From: Haliclona indistincta
Lineage: Eukaryota > Porifera > Demospongiae > Haplosclerida > Chalinidae
Assembly: GCA_964017065.1 (NCBI GenBank)
Contig: OZ024792.1
Coordinates: 7,311,754 to 7,375,753, forward strand
Length of the DNA stretch: 64,000 nt
Direction of reading: 5' to 3'
Shown here: in pieces, positions 1-15,000 of the stretch
How the letters are laid out: every line of letters begins with the position of its first letter
Numbering within the stretch: the stretch's first letter is position 1
Notes under the pieces: generated by a model
Told to the model about the DNA's origin: nothing
The model's database searches: none
Seen by the model: only the letters and a program-made list of their open reading frames with translations
Translations under genes and position numbers: made by a program

Positions 1-585
1 GGTTTAATCAAAATTCCTTGCCTGAGTCAGTTGTGACAAAATTTGCTATTGTATCTACTGTGAAGAATATCTGAGATGCCTGCAGGCCTACTTGTACTAA
101 TAGATACTCGTGCGGCACCATTATAATCAATAGTTATAGTCATCACATAATTTGTGTCTCGTAATTACCTCACTTGTGCATACAGTAGCCCATTTTTGTC
201 TATAATATAATTATAAATCAGATATCTAATACCTAAGATGGGATCTACTCAAGTATTGCACTTATAATATACCTCGATGTTGCTAATAATTATAAATATA
301 ATATTATACCTCAATGTTAAATGCACGAATAGTTGGTGTCAGCTTCAGACTTATTTTGTAGATGTTAAGTGAATGTGCATTCGTCAGCATAACTGTAATT
401 GCATTCCCATGCTCTCTTAGTTTGCATAAATTTTTGACTCCTCCAAATGAATGTTATTCCTGCGACTCTGCAGCTTGCATATGCACACAGCCCTAAGAAC
501 GGTCATGAATACGATAATCAACTGGTTTAAATATTCATAGCCGAAATGTAATCCGGTAATCGGCGTCCATTTAAAACCAAACCGC
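1..585. other. AT-rich intergenic sequence upstream of PPIB
   Basis: No coding exon with family similarity is visible. The stretch is AT-rich, with a short imperfect direct repeat (tatacctcRatgtt near 268 and 305). The last ~100 bases must hold the PPIB promoter. I see no CCAAT-N9-CCACG element here, although the downstream gene encodes an ER protein. An antisense open frame that overlaps PPIB exon 1 has no recognisable content. Confidence 0.6.
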
Positions 586-1532
586 ATGCGTTTGAGTCGT
601 TCTGCTTGGTGGGCTGTCATGGCGTCTTGTTTGTTGATCTCTGTCCTCTCGTTACTAGCGTTGTTGCACGTCTCCAGTGCAGCTAACGGCAAGGGGCCGT
701 TGGTGACGGACGTGGTAAGACTCCAACAGCATTGCACCGTTTACGCATCACGGCACGTGGTACCCTTTGTCTGCATTGTCTCAGGTCTACTTCGATATTT
801 CCATCGGAGATAACCCTGTGGGAAGGATCGAGATCGGTCTGTTTGGTAAAACTGTTCCGAAAACCGTTAAGAACTTTGTCGCTCTAGCTACCGGAGAGGT
901 AATTTACCATGATTTGCAATGTTTAGACGAAAGTGTTACTGTTCACTCTCCACAGAAAGGGTTTGGCTACAAAAACAGCAAGTTCCATCGTGTTATCAAG
1001 CAGTTCATGATTCAAGGTAAGAAGAGACAAAGAACCTTATCGCACTACTACACCTGTCTTTCTCATAGGTGGTGATTTCACCAATGGAGATGGAACTGGA
1101 GGTATGACCAACCATTAATCAACCCTATGGTTCTATTGTCCTCTCCTCAGGCAAGAGCATCTATGGAGACAAGTTCAAGGATGAGAACTTCAAGCTACAG
1201 CATCATGGTCCAGGGTGGTTGAGCATGGCTAACGCTGGCAAAGACACCAACGGTTCACAGTTTTTCATCACCACTGTTAAAACATCGTGGCTGGATGGAC
1301 GCCATGTAGTGTTCGGAAGAGTTATAAAAGGAATGGTAAGGGGTGCATATTTTGATTCTGGAATCTTCTATTTGTGTTTCTGGGGTATAATTTATCTTGT
1401 TGTTTTTAGGACGTCGTTAGTCAGATTGAGAAGACGCCCACTGGTAGCAGTGATCGACCCAAGGAGGATGTCACCATTACTGAGTGCGGTCGACTGGACA
1501 CAGAGCCATTCAACTCTGACAAGGACTGGTAA
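586..1532 (+). CDS. PPIB: Peptidyl-prolyl cis-trans isomerase B (secretory-pathway cyclophilin)
   Basis: Cyclophilins isomerise X-Pro bonds; the B type works in the ER lumen with collagen and other folding clients. Six exons join in frame: 586-714, 785-898, 956-1016, 1069-1101, 1151-1335 and 1410-1532, giving 214 residues (vertebrate PPIB is about 216). Residues 1-33 form a signal peptide: basic start, then a long Leu/Val core. The catalytic region is intact: [12 protein letters not shown], then [16 protein letters not shown], and the cyclosporin-contact Trp in [11 protein letters not shown]. The C-terminus ends in NSDKDW with no KDEL-type signal, as in other B cyclophilins, which are held by partners. 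The gene is convergent with TIMM44, 229 bp apart. The family call is firm; B rather than C rests on the signal peptide, length and best resemblance. Confidence 0.93.
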
Positions 1533-1761
1533 AGAAGCCATTGGGAATTGCTATTTTTGGACCCTTTTGACTACTAGTTTATTTTTCAAATTTCGCATGC
1601 TACCATTTCCAGGTTTTTTGTATACATGTACTATAGTCCTAGTTTTAATAAATAGAATTCAATTGTTACAGTGACTATTCACAAGTATTGTTGAAAAGGA
1701 GCATGAAAGAAGATTGAGTTACCTCAATGAGGAGGAAAAAAGCAGGCAATAGACTATGGCT

Positions 1762-3760
1762 TTAGACTAACAAAGGTCTTGAAGCTTGAATACCGAATTC
1801 CATTACTCTCCATGCTGTCTTGGGATCATAGATACTTGGGTCTCTACAGAGAGCCCATACGTACAAGACACTGTCCAACTGCTCCTGTAGATAACAGTCA
1901 ACAACAGTAGCTATGATACTAGCTCACATTAGTATCTGTCTCTCCGCTTGTGATTGTGAGCTGCTGTGCGTTGAAATGTATGACCACAACAGGTCCTCTC
2001 TCAAGAACTTTACCACCAAGCACCTTTAGGGCAGTGATACATAGAAATACACAAACTTAACCACTAATTCAAACATACCTCCATGTCTCTAATATCCAGT
2101 ACCTTGTACTGAGCTGCTGTGCCTGTAGCCCTTTGCTTGATAATGGCTGACAAAACATTAAATGCCTGAGAATGAATGACACAGAGTTGGTGGAAGTGTT
2201 ATTTTGTCGATTTACCGCTTCGTGACACCAATCCTTGAGAACCTCCAGATCTCCTCGGAGGTACGATTCTAGGATGTTGGGGACAATTTCATGCTGGCAC
2301 TCTATGAGGAAAGGATCCATTCTAAAATTGCGATCAACCTTGTATATCTCCTCCAACACCTCAGCCATGTCAGATCGTGAAACCACTCCGCCTAGTTGGT
2401 ATAACAAACTAGTGCTGTGCAACAAGTACGTGCTACTGACCGAATGTGTCTCCAATTCGATCAGTGACGACTCGAGATGCCCTCACCGCAATATTATCAC
2501 TCTCATCGTACTTCATCTTGAGATTATAAAATGCTGAGTACATTACAGCAACTGAAATCCACCAAACACTTGATATAAGACACTCACTGTTAGATAGAGG
2601 ATTGTTCTCTCTCAATTCCTCCCATTTCTGTCTCCATTTTGATTGTCTAGTTATTGTCACATCTTTCGTCTCGCTACAAGGGTAACCTGTTTGTAGCAGC
2701 TACGTTTGTGCGCCACGTGCAACTTACTCATCTGCTGCGATGACGACGGAATCTTTAGTGTCTTGAGACGTGAAAGAAGCTCTATCAGATCGTTTGACGA
2801 CCTCCTCTGAAGTAGAGATAGATATAAGAACACTAATGGAGCACGAGAGGCTAATACCTGGAGCTTTGTAAGGAGCAGATTCTTTGATAATGTCATCCAA
2901 GAGATCCTCCTTCATCACTTCAGCACTCTAGCAGTAAGATAACAATAATGGCGGACATACTGAGAACCATACCTTGCTGACAGATTTATACACATCGGTC
3001 TGTCCGATGATCTCAGCTTGTTCAGATACCTTCTGTGCAGCTTGTTGAGCTGAGCGAGATATCTAGAGAGAAACAGATCGCTTAAACAGAGTTCACGATG
3101 ATAGAACTACTGACTTGGGCTCCCACGTCTTGGCCCTTCTTTCCAATATCGGATTCAGATGCTCGCGAAAACACCTGTACCACAGTTATAGGTGAAGAAA
3201 ACTGCTTAAACTACAGCAATACCTGTGAGCTCCTCTCTTTCAGTTTACCCCACCCAGCTCTAGAGCTGTCTACTGTATATAGAGTCACCTTGATGATCCA
3301 CTCCTAAACAACACATATTATAAGGCGGAGTTCACTCTCATGTGACAGTTTACTCACTCTTGTATTTGAGAACTGCTGTCGAAACAGTTTCACAGAATCA
3401 GACTTAACTATTTTCGATCTTTCATCTTCAAATGCTTTCAAATTGTCTTGAATTTCTTTATCTTTTTCTAGACTCTTTCTGAGATTTTCTACAAAATTTC
3501 TGAACAAGCCTCCATTGGAAGAAGAGCTGTACCACCGCACAGACTGAACAGTGATCTAGGAAGTTGAGATAAAATGCAGAACACAAGGACGGAAGCTAAC
3601 TGGCTTCAATTCAAGTCTTGATTCCAGCATGCGAACTCACTCGTGACTTTGTATGCCTCTTTGCAGCACACAAGCATCTCACGTGACTCTTCTTGCTCAG
3701 CGGACTAGCGAGCAGAGTGATCTGGACTCGCATACATGACGCAAGGTGTCTAGCTGCCAT
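1762..3760 (-). CDS. TIMM44: Mitochondrial import inner membrane translocase subunit TIM44
   Basis: TIM44 tethers mtHsp70 to the TIM23 channel on the matrix side of the inner membrane. The ATG at 3760 opens a 40-residue first exon (3760-3641) rich in Arg, Leu and Ser and lacking acids, a plausible matrix presequence. Exon 2 starts at 3543 with SVRWYSSSSNGGLFRNF and carries the N-terminal chaperone-binding segment (LRKSLEKDKEIQDNL). Downstream exons between 3100 and 2580 continue it. The C-terminal membrane-binding domain is clear: MAEVLEEIYKVDRNF, PNILESYLRGDLEVLKDWC near 2380-2210, and QLDSVLYVWALCRDP near 1890-1830. The last residues are SRPLLV before TAA at 1762-1764. Several middle exon joins were not resolved. 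Tandem with GOLPH3 on the same strand, with 254 bp between them. Confidence 0.9.
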
Positions 3761-4014
3761 TACTCTAAATAACGCACACCAATGTCTACACGTGCGAGCA
3801 AAATAGTTTTAACCCTCATAATTTTTTTTACCAATTTTATAATTATAATAATTATTGTTACAAAGATATTACAACACAAAGTGGTGGCGGTGTAAGATAC
3901 CAAAGTTGATTGTATGCAACATGTCAGTATGCGTGTGTTGAGAATGAAACGGAGTGTCCAAATAATTATTAGAACATTGCTAGATGCAATATAATAATGT
4001 AGAGGTACATTATT

Positions 4015-5463
<1,449 letters not shown>

Positions 5464-6416
5464 TGGTTCGTTGTCAGACACGTAGACTAAACAAGAATAA
5501 GCTTGCTTCCAAGTACTAGCGCCACGACACTTGGCCTGTCGACTGTCCTGCCTGTTCGTTTCGCTATGATACTTTTTAATTTTACTTTCACCCACCATTA
5601 CCGTATTATTAGAAAAGATTCATTACGTATACTTTTGAACGGTAACGTATTTCGAGTGCACATATCGGATCTAAGGGTGACTCGGCGATCACTGCACTAG
5701 TTTGTTAAACATATCTCCATTTGAACAAAGCATAATAATAATCTTAAATCGTGCAATAAATACAACATCAACAATTCATTACTGACTATGATAACAACTT
5801 TTATTCGTATTATTTATTTTTGCTCACTGTGATTAGCCCCAGGCCCTGGGCTACTGAGCGTTATCCTCCATGAAAAAATACCTTACTCAAACCATTATTC
5901 AAAATGATACGTCTTATTATTAGTGATAAAGCTAGAATTTATTATTTCTGATGACATTTTACTAAAGGATGGTAGCGTCACCAAACTGAGTACACTGTCT
6001 ATCAAGCACGACTCAATAAAGGTTCAACAAACAATAAACTGCACTTAAGGATTTTGAAAGAAGCTGCACTTTGAGTCTGCAAAAGTCTGTAGAAGACAAA
6101 CTGACTGAGTCTGCGATACAGAGATTTTATACTTCTTGCAATGGCATCACCTTGTTTAATGTGTCAATTAATTCACAGATATTTATTCAGCAGAAAATAA
6201 CAAAATCGCTGTAATACTACGGTGCCATTGATGAACTGGCATACATAATTGCCACCTGTTCAGTAGAAATTAGAATGAATCCATGTAGGATACCTGTTGA
6301 TTGGCATGTATTGTTCCGTTTGACGTGATTTAATGGTCTTAACACATTTACGCCAGCAGTTAACATCGCCAGATTGATCCGCGTGCTACAATCTCCATTG
6401 AGTGCTGCATGTCAGC
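5464..6416. other. Intergenic region between GOLPH3 and the first TRP gene
   Basis: No exon could be supported. It contains the divergent promoters of GOLPH3 (-) and the first TRP gene (+), AT-rich runs around 5720-5830, and an imperfect GC palindrome near 5833-5853 (agcccCAGGccCTGggct type). Open frames here are short and show no family signature. Confidence 0.5.
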
Positions 6417-9400
6417 ATGTATCAGAACCGTGAATCATCTCGCGATCGCTCAGCAGTACCTGTTACTACTTGCGGTTGGAGAAGTCCTGACAGTGAATTC
6501 CCACCATCATCTACCCCGCCGCCTGTTTGGTCATGGTCTGATGCTTCACCAGGGAGACTAGGGCGACAGGTTTGTCGACGGTGCAGTTTGTCTTGCTGTA
6601 TCTGTGCCGCACTGAATACTGAGTTGGGTGTCAATTTGCATAATTTACAAGCGGCATGGTAGCAGTGAGCATGTGTACGAGTTAGGATTGCTAGTGCAAT
6701 TTTGCACTTTTATTCATTTTTTAAGTGTAGCATATTGTATTATAAAAAGATATGTGCAAAAATTCTCGCAGTCATCCCAACATATCATTGCCAAGTGGCA
6801 ATGATAATAGATTGTGTATCACCACTTGCAGAAATGCATTTGGCTTTCCAATACACAAACCCAGATTTTACAAGCACAATTCAAGCCGATAAATTTTTCA
6901 TTGCTGACTCCACCCTCTTTTTAATTTGTGGAACAGAGCTTGTTTGTGTGCAAGAAAAAGGAAATGTTTAAAATGAATTATACTGTTGTAGTATATGTAT
7001 TCAGTTGGCATTCTAGTATTAAAATGCAGTGGCTAAGAATTTGATCAAAATGCAATATAAGGATATGGGAAAATCCAACTGATGGTTACAAGTATGTACA
7101 GACAAAATTATTGATTTGGGAAGGACGTTCATTTAATTTATGTTTTTGTCATGTTTACAGCCACTGCAGAGACCTGATGTCGCTGATACACTGGTGCTGG
7201 ATCTAAGAGATGGACAGAGCTACTTCTTGGAGTCTCTCTTCAGTTTACTGGAGAACTATGAGTGGGGCGATTGTTGGAACAACAAGATTCCTCTGCCCAT
7301 CATGATGTTTCAGCGATATATGGACACCTATCCTGACAAACTAGAGGATCTGTGCAACTATTCTGAACAGGTATACGGCATCATATTTGCACTTAGTCAA
7401 TCCATAATAAGAAATTTAAATCTAATGGAACAACAAAATTAATTACCATTCACTTCAAAAAAAATTATTCATATGTAACAACATGTTGGCACTGGGAACT
7501 TGTAAAAACGTTTCCTTAATTGTCATGCTGTTTATATACATTTTACCTGTCACACTTTCCTATAATTAAATTTGAGTGTTTTATTTTAATTTGAGTGTTT
7601 TTTTATTGATTGTAGGCATCTCTTCTTTGTACAAAGCTTGTGCAAGCTTGCCTAGTCAATGAACTGGAACAGGTGCAATTTTTAAAGTTCACATGTGCAA
7701 GCCCAAAAATATGTCCTAAATTGTGGATTGAGTTACTTGAGGCCGTGGTAAGTTCATTCTAGTCAAATAGTAGGAGTGAATCACATTGTGGTCTTCGTAT
7801 TCATTGCAGCCAAATTCAGTATTCGTAAAGGCTGTACCAAGTCTTGCCCATCAGATTGGAAACACCACCAAACCACTGTTTGCAGATCTGCTGAATTCTG
7901 CCGCCGAAAGAGTGCAGAAGAAGACTGTAGAAAGGCTGATTGCTGTAGCTATGAAGAGTGAAATGAGAGCTTTGAGAATGTGCAGAACTGGATCGGAAGA
8001 AGTGAACGGAGAAGAGTTTAGGATAGATGCTGCTACTATAGTCCTCAAGAAGATGCTGGGGAATCTGGAAATATCTGGAAAAGCTGTCAGTGATTATCTG
8101 ATAGCATGATAAGTATAACTTTATGTATTTCTTCACTGCATATAGATTGGACCAGCAGTTGACGTACTTATACAATATGATCCAGACCCACTACGAGTTG
8201 ATTTGAGGATAAAGGAGAAGTGTGGAGTGGAGCTTGCTGAGGAGAAAGGGCCAGCATTCACTGCTGTTGCTGTGAAACTATTTCACGAAGGATGCAACCG
8301 GCATCATCACAACAGACAAGAAATGATCAAGTTTCTTGCAGTTAGAAAGCACATAGGAGATTACACAGTGAGTCAATAATGCATTCTCCGGTAAATCATC
8401 AAGTAAAGTGATTATGGTAAACATGCATTGTTGATGTTTCTGTCTTCAGCTAAAAGCTATCGTCACTAAAGAGGGTCAGGATGTACTTACTAAAGACGTG
8501 ATAATGGCTTGTGCAGGAAATGGCTATGCCTGCACTTCTTGTGAGCTTTCCCTGCAATCTTCAAAGATTTTGTCTTCGAGTAATGAGCAAACCTTTCTGC
8601 ACATTCTGGTAAGCACAAAGAATCCTTGCATATAAGAATACTTATCCTGTCTTCTTAGACTCATGCTCAAGATGCAAGAGTAGCTCTTGCAGCATTCACT
8701 CAACTAACTCCTGACCTCTACTCCATCGACTGCATAGACAGACACAGCAACAATGTTCTTCACTTAGCGGGCATGAATGGTCTCACTGCACTCACTAAGT
8801 TGATCCTTGATCATGATCAAGGATACATTCGACTACTGTGGGCTAAGAATCTAAAGTGCGAGTATCCGGTGCAAGTGAGCCTTAGTAAACGAAACTATGC
8901 TACTGCAGCTGTAATGCTAAGAGCAATGAATGATTGGTAAGGAGAAAATTATTACTAATAATTAATTGACACAATTAGTCATAAAATAATTATGATTAAA
9001 TTTTACAGGAGGCTTTTTGTGAGTACAAAGCAATCCAAGCCAATTATGAATTTCCAAGATTTGTTAATCGAGTTGTCCTGGGCTAAAACAAGCAAAAAGT
9101 TGTCAGCATTGAACTTGTAAGCTGTTTATTTGTGTAACGGACTAATGATTGTTTGGTACCCATAGCAAAGAATGCTTGCCAAAGCAGTTTGACTATTTTG
9201 AACAAGAAAATCAGGAAAATCAAGAGGATTCTGGTGCACTACTTCCAACAAATCAGAAAAAGCAACAGGTAAAATTCAAATATACCCAGTTTCTCGAAGA
9301 CTCACTTTGTGCAGATTGAGGAATGCATCCTAGCCATTCTGGATTCTACAATAGATCGACACAAAGGGTTGTTCCATTACGAGATACTGGAAGCAGACCA

Positions 9401-11545
9401 GAATGGGTGCACTCCAGAACAGGATAAAAGCAATCCATATGGGATGACTGGCTACAATCCCATTGGACCAAACTGCATTGAAATAGTAGCCAAACAAGAC
9501 TTGGAGGTAAATAAACATCATTGTTGGTGTACATTCCTTGCCCAAAACTCTGTCTCTATTTGAATCATCATCATCATCATCATCATTATTGAATCATCGT
9601 TGTTGTTCTGTTTTCATGTGCAGGAAGTTGCTGGTCATGACAGTTTCAGATCACTGATCAAATTGAAGTGGAAGCTCTATGGATGGAAGCTATACTTGTT
9701 AGCAGCAGTCACGCACGCTTAGTGCGTGTTATAATAATTATTATTCTTCTTTTCTGACAGGATCGTTCTCTTACTTTATCTGTTTTTCTTGACAATACTG
9801 ACTGTATCGCTGACCTTAGCTGCCGATAAGCAAGACCCGTCTGATTATTCCACCAGTCTCGACATGTTTCGGTTATTTTGCGAAGCATTAGTCCTTCTCA
9901 CAATATTTGTTGACATTGCTTTGGAGGTGATTGACTTCTGCACGAACTAGTGAGTAAACGATAGTGTATGTAGAACTGAAAATGATTCATCTTTTGCTTA
10001 AAACAGTGATCGAAGGTTGAAGGTGTATTTCTCTGATTGGACTAACTGGCTGGACATGCTTGCAATCATCACAACATTTCTCATCATTCCGTTCCGATTC
10101 ATGAACTCGGACACACAGTGGATTTTTTCGTCTCTGACGTACGTATTTCACGGCATGCGTGTCTTTGAATACGCTATTATTTTACGGTACGCGATTCATA
10201 CTATTGTTGTACAAAATATTTAACATACCTTTCACATTTAAAGATTTTTCGGAGTGCATGTGGAAGTGTTGGTTCGTGTCATAATTCAAGATTTGAGTCA
10301 GTTTATGCTTGTTTTTGCTGTGTTCATGGTAACACTTGGAGGAGGACTCTTCCTAGCACTGCGTGGAAATCCCTGCACCAATCTTCAAAATGTTAATGTT
10401 AATGGAACAGGCTTCGATAAAGCTATCAACACAAGCCTCTGTCTTTATCCAGATGAAACAAAGTAGGACATTTAAAAACCACCAGCATAGCTATTTGTAT
10501 TTTTTCCACTACTAATAGAACACTGTTTCGGAGCTGGTTTACAGGCATTAGACTACTAGCTGAAGGAGAGACCGTCATTAGTCCATATGTGTTTGGTGAT
10601 GAGGGATTTAGGTGAGTTCTATGCAGAAAAAAATCTATTAATTTTTTGATAAAAAAAAAGAGTATAATTTTTAAATGATCTGTTCATCTACTCTCCAGAG
10701 GTTTGGCTGCACTCCTATACCTGGTGTGGCTCTTCTTGGTGATTGTGATACTGTTGAACTTGTTGATTGCTCAGTTCACCACAAGCTACGAGGAGGAGTT
10801 GAGTAAAGCTCGTGTTTCCGTCACTCTGAACCGAGCTAAGGCTCTGAGCAGAATGTGGAATCCACTCTGGATGAAAGTGATAGTAAGTAGTACCCAAAAT
10901 ACCCCACCGTTAAACTTTAAACGTACACAGATTCGATCCAAGGAAAGATTAAAGAAATTTGTCAGATTCTCTTACTACAAGCCTACTTCAACGATCTATG
11001 ACTTGGAAGGTATGTGTGTCAGAACATTCAGCATTGAGCACTCATAATTTTTGTCAACACAAGATGAGGACAAAGCAGTTAAACAGTTTGAAGAAGTGAA
11101 TATGTCTATTCAAACATCAACTAAGGCTCTTCACAAACACCTCACTGGTTAGTAATTTTAGAGGTGTGGATTTTCAAAATAAATTCTTTGTCTATTTTTG
11201 TCCTTTAGAAATGCAGACAACAATGACAAATAAAATGCAGAATGAGCTGAGAGACCAATCTCACTATCACACCGCTAAGGAAGATCAGTCTGAGACAATC
11301 AACGAACTGCAAAGAGAGGTGAAGGAGCAAGCTACAGTCATTAAGCAGCAATCGGTTGTAATGGAGGAGCTGCAAGCAGCCATTATGAAGCAGACGCAGA
11401 TGTTCAACGAACAACAAATACTCATGAGAGAGACGTGGTGAGATAGAGACAAGATGCAAGTGAAGATTTTGACAGTTTATTTTTTTTCAGGACTTCAGTA
11501 GCTGAGATGAAGCAGACTCTACAGTGCAGTATATATCAGACATAA
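6417..11545 (+). CDS. TRP-superfamily cation channel, copy A (ankyrin/TRPA-TRPV-like)
   Basis: Multi-exon gene collinear with copy B. The proposed first exon (6417-6569, MYQNRESS to RLGRQ) was chosen because its donor CAG|gtttg and phase match copy B; this start is the least certain part. Then comes a conserved N-terminal region (GQSYFLESLFSLLENYEW at 7200-7265; QIGNTTKPLFADLLNSAAE near 7850), ankyrin-like segments (NVLHLAGMNGLTALTKLIL near 8750-8810) and a pre-S1 helix with LIKLKWKLYGW (9655-9690). The ion-transport domain has S1 about 9765-9830, S2 9890-9950, S3 10045-10105, S4 10140-10190, S5 10295-10360, a pore helix with GIRLLAEGE (10545) and S6 ending ILLNLLIAQFTTSYEEE (10750-10800). 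The tail has a long coiled coil (11210-11440). Likely a Ca-permeable plasma-membrane channel. The subfamily (TRPA or TRPV-like) cannot be settled by eye. Confidence 0.8.
6779..6810. repeat. Dispersed hairpin (ATCATTGCC/GGCAATGAT), copy 1
   Basis: A ten-base stem tatcattgcc, loop aagt, and complementary arm ggcaatgata, preceded by gtcatccc-aca. The same stem and the same flank recur at 63371-63412 in this window. It lies in the first intron of the first TRP gene. It looks like the end or core of a short non-autonomous element. Confidence 0.7.
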
Positions 11546-12029
11546 AAATTAATAATAATAAATTTTGTGGAATAATATAAAATTGTGTGTGGATTCAGTA
11601 TACAACAAAATTTAATCATTATCTATGAGATGCATGTACTGTGTGTGCATGACTTTTAGTGTTCGATTTGTAGCGGATACGAATGGTACATGTTTCTGAA
11701 TGTCGTACATGTTGTACGCAATGTAGCAGGATGTACCAAAGTTTAATCTACCGCTTTGGATGATAGAAAACAAGGGTGCGACTGATGGGGTCACATTGCA
11801 GCTTTGAAATATCAGGGAACTATCTTCCTTTACATGGTATAACATGCCCATTCTGCCAGCATCCTACAACCTGTCAACTGTAAATATGTGTAGGAAATAG
11901 GCTTAGTAACAATATTCATTGTGTTCAGTTATACGATATTCATTGGTCAGTCATTGATTTAAGCATAGATGATTTAAGCAAAGCTCAGTTATTGTATACT
12001 GAACACTCAGCCTTGGGAGTGACTCGACC
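11546..12029. other. Spacer between the two TRP genes
   Basis: 484 bp separate the stop codon of TRP copy A from the ATG of copy B. It should hold the terminator of A and the promoter of B. An aataata-rich tract follows the stop at 11550-11600. No exon, known repeat or coding signature is seen. Confidence 0.5.
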
Positions 12030-15000
12030 ATGGCGTCTGTTTATATTCCTGTGGACGACAGCGAATCTGGAGAATACCCAGAATTGCTCGCTTGGACGGA
12101 CAACGATGCTAGAGTGAGCTTTTTTAGTCCCACACCGACGTCTCCACGTCGATCAAAATCTCGATCTCCAGATGCAGTTGCGGAGAAACAGGTTTGATCT
12201 TAGGAAACTGCACAGCTAGTGCAGAATTTAATTATCGATTGTGTGATGCATTACACTGACTAGCCTGGGCCTTGGTCTAGACATGCGAACTTCATGAATG
12301 ATGCAGAGTTAGTAATTAGTCCATTGAGACAGTGTGTACTTTCCTACAAAGCCTGAATGCATAGATGGTTCTCCTGGAGTTTCAGGTTGGCTTCAGTATC
12401 GATAAACACCCACACTGCATGCTGCTGTAAATGGTATGCACAAATATTTAAACTGTGTTGAAGTTCATCAAGTTAGACAATCATGCACTGTGGTTTCATG
12501 GTACAGGTTAATACCCTTCAAATTAAATTTTAGTTACTGCTTTGGTGGTCATTCAATGATGGCACCACGGAGTATACTCTGTACTACCTCTTAATGCAAC
12601 ACAGGCAAATGGAATGTCAGATAATTTGATGCACAGTTTGAAAAATGGACAGAGCCAGTATCTGGAATCTCTGTTCACACTTGTGAAGCAGTGCAAGTGG
12701 GATGTTGATCCAGGAAGCACGTTTGAACCACTGCCAATCACCATGTACCAGAAGTTTATGGAGTTGTATCCGCATAGGCTGGACAATCTTTGTTATCATT
12801 CTAAATATGTGAGTGCTGTGACTTCATCATAGAATAGTTCACAACCTAGGTCTTTCATGCAGGCTCCATTTCTAGGGACCAAGCTTATCCAGAGAAACTA
12901 TCTCAATGAGAACGAGCAGGTAGACTTTCTAGTATACACATGCAACAGCCCTAAATGGGATATAAACCTGTGGATACCACTGTTGGAGGTTGTGGTAAGC
13001 TATGAAGACAGACACAAGACATCATGATATCATATGTTTTTATAGCTTGAACCAGTCTTTCAGAAAGCATTGCCTAGAATCGAACACAAGATCGGTGACA
13101 ACACTACACACTTGTATGCAGACATGCTGAATGCTGCTGCGGAACAGGAGGGAAGAATAGCCATCGAGAGGCTGGTGGAAGCTGCCATGTGGCATCACGG
13201 GATCGAGAGCAGACCTGATGAAGTAGACAGAGGAGTTCATGACATAAACCGTGCCACTCAGGTCCTCAAACGCTTTTTGGAAAACACCGAAATCACCGGG
13301 AAAATGGTCAGTTATTTATTATCAAGACAACTTAACCTAAATTCTTCATCAGGTGAAACCAGCTATCGAAGCATTGATGGAGTACAAACCTGATCCTTTG
13401 AAGTTAGACAACAAAGAGAACAAATGTGCAGTAGAACTAGCAGATGAGAGAGGACCAGCATTTGCATCAATAGCTGTGGTCATGTTCCACGAGGGCTGTA
13501 GCATTCATGACCACAATCGACAGGAGATGCTCAAGTTTCTGGCAAAGAGGAAGATCATTGGTGATACCACAGTGAGTCATAAGATATTGCAATCCAAGCA
13601 ATTTACCACTGCCTTAGCTCAAGGCAATTGTTAGAGTGAAAAAGGAGGATTTTCTTACCAGTGAACTGATCACAACTTGTGCTGGCAGTGGATGCATTGA
13701 CACATCGTGTGAACTAGCCTTGCAATATTCTAAGAGCTTTTCAAGAACTCATGAGCAGACTTTCTTAGAAATATTGGTAAGTGTATCGCACATTGATTTC
13801 TAGTTTGACTGTTGCTATAGATACATGCACGAGATGGCAATGTAGCAGTTGCAGCATTCACTCAACTAACTCCAGATCTCTACTCCATGGACTGCGTTGA
13901 TAAGAAAGGCAACAATGTCCTCCACATAGCTGGTGAAAACGGATTCGCAATACTCACGGAGCAGATTCTAGATCAAGGCTACACTAGGTTGCTGTGGGCT
14001 AAGAACCTCAAGGGTGAGTATCCAGTCCAAGTGAGTCTGGCGGTCGGTAAGTTTGAGACTGCAGCAGTGTTTCTGAGAGCTATGAATGACTGGTAATGTG
14101 CCATATTAGTGATGTGGGAGTTTATTATAAATATTCATATGTAGGAGACTGTGTGTGGTATCAAAACGAACAAATTGTGCACCTGCTGTGAACTTCCAGA
14201 GGTTGCTGTTTGAACTAGCTTGGGCAAAGTCATGCAAAAAACATCATGCTTTCAACTGGTAAACATGATTACCAATAAGATGTGTGTTTATAATATTTTT
14301 ATTGAATGCTGCTGTATAGCACAAGAGATTGCTTAGCCCGGCACAGAGATGAAGAAGAAGATGAAGCTGAACTAATGTCTGCAACTGATTATCACTTACC
14401 AGATAGCCAAGACAAGAAGCATGTAATAGAGACTACAGTAATAGCAATGTACTCTTAACAACAATACAGATTGAGGACTGCATTATGGCTATACTCGATT
14501 CAACGGTGGACAAGCAACATGGAGTGATCCACTATGACGTGTTAGAGGCGGACAAGAATGGTTACACACCTGATCAAGACAAGGGCTATCGTTCAAAAGA
14601 ACCAGGATACAATCCATCAGGTCACAACTGCATTGAAATTGTAGCAAAACAAGATCTGGAGGTAAGTGACAAGTGAACAATGTAACTGAAAATATTATCT
14701 GAATTATTGTAGGAAATAGCAGCTCATAAGAGTTTTCATGGTCTCATCAAATTAAAGTGGCAGCAATTTGGATGGATCTGGTACCTGTAAGTCTAATGAT
14801 CACTGTCATTGCTGTTCATACCTTGTACAGTGTCTTGCTCACAGTGTATCTGCTGTTCTTTGGTCTACTGACAGTAGCTCTTGTGTTGGCAACTGATGAA
14901 GAAGAACCTTCCACCTATGACACACCACTCGCTAAATTTAGACTATTCTGTGAAGTGATAGTCATTCTTGGAGTGCTGTTGGACTTTATTGGTGAAATTG

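Noticed and set aside
417..737. 106-codon open frame antisense to PPIB exon 1
   Set aside because: It overlaps the signal-peptide exon of a clear gene on the other strand and has no recognisable motif.
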